Positions 60,087-64,000 of a stretch of 64,000 bases of DNA are shown here, one piece after another. A program made the translations under genes and the position numbers. The stretch lies in the NCBI RefSeq assembly GCF_000422445.1, contig NZ_KE383838.1:186001-250000 (forward strand), in the 5' to 3' direction. The stretch is from Paenibacillus assamensis DSM 18201 (GTDB lineage Bacteria; Bacillota; Bacilli; Paenibacillales; Paenibacillaceae). The notes under the pieces were generated by a model, which worked only from the letters and a program-made list of their open reading frames with translations, was not told where the DNA came from and made no database searches. How positions within the stretch are numbered: the stretch's first letter is position 1; each line of letters begins with the position of its first letter.

Positions 60087-61287
60087 GCTCGCACCTCCTA
60101 TTCAATACTTTCGACCATTTTTCTATACTTTGCGAACTTCGACGAAGCGCTAACTTCTGCAATTCATGCAGTTGATCAGGATCAATCATTCCCGTTCCAT
60201 TCCACATGCCGTCTAGCAGTTCTGCCCCGCACATCCATCTAACCGCCATAACATCATCCCAGTACGCATATAGCTTTCGGATAATTTGTCGTTCCTCGCC
60301 ATCTGACCATGTTGATAAAATACCTTCCATACGCTCCTTCGTAGATAATGGATGAGCAATATCATCCACCATCCACGATGTCGTTCGAATGAGTTGCACA
60401 ATAGGTACATAAATCCGATACTTCAGGTCGACTTGACCAGCATAAGGATGCGTTCGCTCTTTAATAAGTTGACCAAAAGCATTATGTGCTAGTTTACGAT
60501 GCTGCTGATTGCGTACCATTGCTGTTTGAGAAGCTGAAGCGGATGTAGATGAAACTCTGAACTGCCTTATATGCTCTCTCCACTCCGCTTCCAAAGAAAC
60601 GTCTCCATACACAGTTCTCATATCAAGCGCGATCGAGAAATATCGAATATGTTCCCAATCCGCTATACCTATCCATTGCTCTGCCCTCAATTGCCAATCC
60701 TCAAGGGAACCTCGCCACAATGCTTCACTTGCCAGCACTTTACCACTGCACGGCATAAATCCAATTGCACGAAGTGCGCTGACCATTTCGTTTCCCCATC
60801 TTAGGAAGTATTGCTCTACTATGAGACGCTCTGATCCTTCTTTCACAGTCTGCCAAATGAGTCCATGATCCTGATCACTCCAAGGAAGCATTTCCTTGCG
60901 TCCTCCACTTCCAAATAAGACGAAAGCATACGGAACTGGTGGTGGTCCATATCCTCTATCCTTGAGCTGTTGTTCTACATAAGAAACAACTTTTTCAAAC
61001 AGTGCATCATAACAAGCAGTTACGATTCGGTATCGCACACTAATAGCTAGAGGAAACTCAAGCGGCTTACATGAAAAATTCGATGGCTGCAAGTTATGCT
61101 TATATTCTTCACTTTCCCTTGTCAAATTCGGCTCAACTTCACACACCAATTGCATTCGCAGCTGTCTCCAGCCTCTAATTTTTGCGTCTACGTCACATAA
61201 ATCCTTGTACCTTTCGACTTCTTCCAAATGTCGCATCCACTGCTCCAAATAGGCTGTGAAACGGTTATTTCCTAGAGGATGATTCAC
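60079..61287 (-). CDS. DUF294 nucleotidyltransferase-like protein
   Basis: This is a 402-residue protein. The nucleotidyltransferase site FVLFGSGGRKEMLPWSDQDHG (about 121-141) has G-S, then D-x-D. It matches the GlnD-like DUF294 superfamily, followed by the C-terminal DUF294_C helical domain (FSIALDMRTVYGD, and later HRKLAHNAFGQLIKE). CBS domains, often fused in this family, are absent. It lies four bases from the ammonium transporter stop and overlaps the exonuclease. A role in nitrogen-status signalling, like the uridylyltransferase GlnD, is an attractive inference but unproven. Confidence 0.85.
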   Translation of the reverse strand: MNHPLGNNRFTAYLEQWMRHLEEVERYKDLCDVDAKIRGWRQLRMQLVCEVEPNLTRESEEYKHNLQPSNFSCKPLEFPLAISVRYRIVTACYDALFEKVVSYVEQQLKDRGYGPPPVPYAFVLFGSGGRKEMLPWSDQDHGLIWQTVKEGSERLIVEQYFLRWGNEMVSALRAIGFMPCSGKVLASEALWRGSLEDWQLRAEQWIGIADWEHIRYFSIALDMRTVYGDVSLEAEWREHIRQFRVSSTSASASQTAMVRNQQHRKLAHNAFGQLIKERTHPYAGQVDLKYRIYVPIVQLIRTTSWMVDDIAHPLSTKERMEGILSTWSDGEERQIIRKLYAYWDDVMAVRWMCGAELLDGMWNGTGMIDPDQLHELQKLALRRSSQSIEKWSKVLNRRCERG

Positions 61288-61291
61288 GCAA

Positions 61292-62737
61292 TCAGCTCAC
61301 CCCTTCACGACGATCAACTCCTGAAGATAACTGCTCATGCTGATGTAATGCTTTCATTTGTTCAGGATAGCCGTACACACCATGTTCGCTCATATCTAAC
61401 CCTACCAACTCTTCTTCTTCTGATACCCTAAGCCCGATCGTTATTTTCAATACAAAGAAAATGGCAAATGACAATATGGCAACAAATACAAACACACCCA
61501 TAATTCCTACCGTTTGCACAACGAGCTGTTCCCAGCCACCACCGTAAAATAAACCCGCTTTACCAACTCCAACTTTCTCTACCAACGCAGGAGCAGCAAA
61601 GAATCCTGTCGATAATGCCCCCCATATACCAGCAACTCCATGTACAGAGAACGCATATACCGGATCATCAATCCCAAGACGTTCTATCCATTGAGCCGTG
61701 AAAAAGGTAATTACACCTGCTACCGCACCAATAACTAACGCTGCCCACGGCTCTACAAATGCACATGCCCCCGTAATAGCAACAAGTGCTGCTAGCACAC
61801 CATTCAACATACTTGGTATATCAGCTTTCCCCCACACCAACCATGAGACGATCAATGCAGCAACTGCACCAGCCGCTGCTGCCAACTGAGTTGTCATCGC
61901 GATATATCCGAAGAATCCATCATTAACTGCGCCTAGCGTACTGCCTGGATTAAAACCAAACCAACCTACCCATAACAGCAATACACCGAGTACAGACAGC
62001 ACTTGATTATGACCAGGGATAATCGTCGGCTTACCTTCAGCGTTAAATTTACCAAGACGAGGTTTAAGCATGACCGTTGCAATTAATGCTGCTGTCGCAC
62101 CTTGCATATGAACGACTGCCGAACCTGCAAAATCCTGCATACCTAATGCATGCAACCAACCGCCGCCCCACACCCAATGAGCAGCTACGGGGTAAATAAA
62201 GATGGTAAATAGGAAGCCAAACCACACATATACACTTAATTTCGCTCGTTCTGCGAAGCCTCCACATGCAATAGCAAGTGAAATGGCCGCGAATGCCAGC
62301 TGGAATAAGAACTTAATCGTGATAGGAACTTGTGAGAAGTCTAGGGAGCTGAACAGCGCTGCGGCTGTCGATTCATTACCGTCGAAGAAGAAACCTGTTG
62401 TACCGAAGAAACCATTGGATTCACCGAAGCCAAATCCGAAGCCGAACATCCAAAACGCAATGGCACATATACCAAAGGTCAAAATCGTTTTCCCCGCAAC
62501 ATGCCCTGCATTTTTCATACGTGACGATCCCGCTTCCAATAAAGCGAAGCCTGCTTGCATCATAATGACTAGTACCGCAGCAATTAAGATCCATACCGCA
62601 TCTAGTGCTTGATGTACTTGAGCCGTAGTTACCTCTTCAGCAGCATAAGCTATCGATGAGGTCCCCATAAATAAACCAAAGACGAACAATGTACTCATTA
62701 ACAATTTGACCTGTGTAGACTTTAAATAGCTGTACAT
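61292..62737 (-). CDS. amtB: Ammonium transporter Amt
   Basis: This 481-residue channel protein has a cleavable signal peptide (LLMSTLFVFGLFMGTSSIAYA) and eleven membrane helices. The family blocks are AGFALLEAGSSRMKNAGHV, HWVWGGGWLHALGMQDFAGSAVVHM (with a pore His), and ALSTGFFAAP. A cytoplasmic tail of about 45 residues ends it. ATG 62737 follows GGGGAGAG by seven bases. No glnK (PII) gene follows; instead the DUF294 and exonuclease genes come next, so the operon differs from the usual amtB-glnK. Two GlnR/TnrA boxes lie upstream. Confidence 0.92.
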   Translation of the reverse strand: MYSYLKSTQVKLLMSTLFVFGLFMGTSSIAYAAEEVTTAQVHQALDAVWILIAAVLVIMMQAGFALLEAGSSRMKNAGHVAGKTILTFGICAIAFWMFGFGFGFGESNGFFGTTGFFFDGNESTAAALFSSLDFSQVPITIKFLFQLAFAAISLAIACGGFAERAKLSVYVWFGFLFTIFIYPVAAHWVWGGGWLHALGMQDFAGSAVVHMQGATAALIATVMLKPRLGKFNAEGKPTIIPGHNQVLSVLGVLLLWVGWFGFNPGSTLGAVNDGFFGYIAMTTQLAAAAGAVAALIVSWLVWGKADIPSMLNGVLAALVAITGACAFVEPWAALVIGAVAGVITFFTAQWIERLGIDDPVYAFSVHGVAGIWGALSTGFFAAPALVEKVGVGKAGLFYGGGWEQLVVQTVGIMGVFVFVAILSFAIFFVLKITIGLRVSEEEELVGLDMSEHGVYGYPEQMKALHQHEQLSSGVDRREGVS

Positions 62738-62757
62738 AGAACAACTCTCCCCTTTTA

Positions 62758-62774
62758 TGTTATATTTTCTAACA
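62758..62774 (-). promoter_or_regulatory. GlnR/TnrA box 1 before amtB
   Basis: TGTTATATTTTCTAACA fits TGTNA-N7-TNACA at every fixed position. It lies 20 bases before the amtB start codon, over the likely -10 region, so binding should block transcription. Confidence 0.8.
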
Positions 62775-62873
62775 CAATAAATGATTAATGATGACATTAT
62801 AAGCTTGCGAGGTAAGTTTTGACAATCATTTTATTTGAAAATAGATAAAAAGTAATCCCAATAACGCCTTTTA

Positions 62874-62890
62874 TGTTATATTATATGACA
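62874..62890. promoter_or_regulatory. GlnR/TnrA box 2 between amtB and merR-type gene
   Basis: TGTTATATTATATGACA fits TGTNA-N7-TNACA at every fixed position. Each box starts inside a 16-base direct repeat (CCTTTTATGTTATATT at 62751 and 62867). Confidence 0.78.
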
Positions 62891-62955
62891 TACATAGTAA
62901 ATCAAATGTTTGACTACACCATTTAAAATACAGTAAAATAAGAAGAAGAATTGAG

Positions 62956-63405
62956 GTGAGAACCGATGGGGATAATCAACTGTTGCGTATCGGAGAATTA
63001 GCTCGTTTAGCTTCGGTCAATCAGCGAACGATTGATTATTATACTTCACTTGGCCTCATCGAGCCTACGAAGCGAACCGATACGAATTATCGTCTCTACC
63101 ATATGGAAACGATAGAACGGATTCAACGAATTATTCAGATGAAACAAGAGAAATACACCCTCGATGAAATCAAGGAGTATTTCGCACAACTTCAGCAGGT
63201 TTCGATTGATGAGCAGCTTGTCAAACGTTTAACTGATTTGCAAGTCCACTTGCAGCAGGTCGAGCGTGAAGCCAAAGAGCTTCAACCGATACTAGAGAAG
63301 CTGAAGCCAACTCAGGCAAAATCTTTGTTCCAGCGCATCGCTCCACAAAGCGCAGCCTGCATTGATGTGTTAATTGCCCTAGCGGACAAGCAGCACATGC
63401 TTTGA
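62956..63405 (+). CDS. MerR-family regulator
   Basis: This 149-residue regulator has a winged-helix domain LLRIGELARLASVNQRTIDYY (about 9-29), then RTDTNYRLYHMETIERIQRII. A coiled-coil dimer helix follows (about 85-115), and a short C-terminal part (RIAPQSAACIDVLIALA) is too small for a drug-binding domain. The start GTG 62956 is tentative. A MerR-family protein behind a GlnR/TnrA box recalls GlnR and TnrA themselves, which are in this family. However, the N-terminal residues and the C-terminus do not match GlnR closely, so I do not assign it. Confidence 0.75.
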   Translation: MRTDGDNQLLRIGELARLASVNQRTIDYYTSLGLIEPTKRTDTNYRLYHMETIERIQRIIQMKQEKYTLDEIKEYFAQLQQVSIDEQLVKRLTDLQVHLQQVEREAKELQPILEKLKPTQAKSLFQRIAPQSAACIDVLIALADKQHML

Positions 63406-63436
63406 AACAACATATTTAGCCCAGGAGGTAATCATC

Positions 63437-64000
63437 ATGTTCTTTCACCCGATGGATTTTCTAATCCTAATCGCCTTCGGCATTAGCATATGGGCACAAT
63501 TTCGAGTCAAAGGTACATTCAACCAATTTGCTAATGTACAAGCATCCAGCGGATTGACCGGCTACGAAGCAGCAAGACGCTTGCTTGATGCACAAGGCTT
63601 GTACGACGTTCCTGTCGAACCAGTCAGAGGACATTTGTCCGATCATTATGATCCGATCCAGAAAGTGGTGCGCCTATCAGAGCCCGTTTACTACGAACGC
63701 TCTATCTCAGCTTTGTCTGTTGCCTGTCACGAAGTTGGACATGCTATCCAAGACCAAGAATCTTACGCTATGCTAAGATTACGTCATCGTATGTTCCCGC
63801 TTGTGAATTTTTCCTCAGGCCTTGCACCATTTTTGCTAATTGGCGGCTTTTTATTCCAAGCATCTGGACTCATTTTGCTCGGGATCATCTTCTTCACAGC
63901 TGCAGTCGCATTCCAACTCGTTACACTACCTGTAGAGTTCAATGCAAGCAGCCGCGCAAGAGACCTAATGATTTCAGAAGGATTCATTAGAAACGATGAA
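63437..64000 (+). CDS. yugP: YugP-like zinc metallopeptidase, cut by window edge
   Basis: The start ATG 63437 follows AGGAGG by seven bases. The 188 residues seen run open to the last base. An N-terminal membrane helix (FLILIAFGISIWA) is followed by VQASSGLTGYEAARRLLDAQ, and the zinc motif SVACHEVGHAIQDQ (H-E-x-x-H) lies at about residues 100-113. Two further membrane helices follow (APFLLIGGFLFQASG and LLGIIFFTAAVAFQLVTLP, about 138-170), then EFNASSRARDLM. This is the YugP/DUF-type peptidase_M-like family. About 35-40 residues are probably missing. Confidence 0.9.
   Translation, partial: MFFHPMDFLILIAFGISIWAQFRVKGTFNQFANVQASSGLTGYEAARRLLDAQGLYDVPVEPVRGHLSDHYDPIQKVVRLSEPVYYERSISALSVACHEVGHAIQDQESYAMLRLRHRMFPLVNFSSGLAPFLLIGGFLFQASGLILLGIIFFTAAVAFQLVTLPVEFNASSRARDLMISEGFIRNDE

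Overview
The window looks like a chromosomal segment of a Paenibacillus-type, spore-forming member of the Bacillota. Support comes from many Bacillus-family orthologues: YqhH/YqhG, YqzE, YhaN/YhaO, YkvI, YugP, a YjcZ-type small protein, a CwlD-like amidase and a GH18-SLH surface protein. Ribosome binding sites of the AGGAGG type are strong throughout, and there is one tRNA-Leu. No taxonomic marker such as rRNA is present, so the genus is an inference.

Region 1 (1-10165) is the unusual part. Fourteen short, AT-rich, mostly unrecognised genes all read on the minus strand. They are separated by 13 related imperfect palindromes of about 80-205 bp that have the layout of integron attC sites. A tyrosine recombinase lies just upstream (9055-10165) in the same orientation, and an inverted-repeat region that could be the primary insertion site lies between it and the first gene. 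The sequence at the start of each cassette matches the end of the SAME cassette, not its neighbour (for example GTTAGCTGA...TTGAC at both ends of cassette 1). This is what excision and insertion of circular cassettes predicts. The recombinase is not a typical IntI. It lacks the IntI-specific insertion, carries an extra N-terminal domain, and is split into three reading frames joined by two 4-nt overlaps. The match between cassette ends is good near the recombinase and decays with distance. I regard this as an integron-like cassette system in a Gram-positive host and as the main discovery candidate.

Region 2 (10337-20935) holds a membrane protein, an EamA-ABC operon, the SNF2 helicase YqhH with YqhG, a secreted protein, YqzE, and a tail-to-tail amidase and polysaccharide deacetylase. 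Region 3 (21032-28463) holds a GH18-SLH glycosidase, a CAP-domain protein, tRNA-Leu(CAG), a YurZ-like protein, a lipoprotein, YkvI, and a Fur-type DNA-binding protein behind a perfect 7-1-7 Fur box. Region 4 (28667-39550) holds yhaN/yhaO, a glycosyltransferase, a membrane diguanylate cyclase, an ABC-2 exporter and an RsmF-like rRNA methyltransferase.

Region 5 (39689-52454) holds a YjcZ-type peptide, a HAD phosphatase, RsuA next to a second RsmF paralogue, a MacB-like efflux operon, a small alarmone synthetase coupled to a DUF309 protein, PyrD, an L,D-transpeptidase and a ferredoxin. Region 6 (52625-64000) holds DNA polymerase IV, citramalate synthase, a TlpA-like thioredoxin, an AA10 chitin-active monooxygenase and a JAMM protease. 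It ends with a nitrogen cluster: a DnaQ-like exonuclease, a DUF294 nucleotidyltransferase and the Amt ammonium transporter, then two GlnR/TnrA-type boxes, a MerR-family regulator and the start of a YugP metalloprotease.
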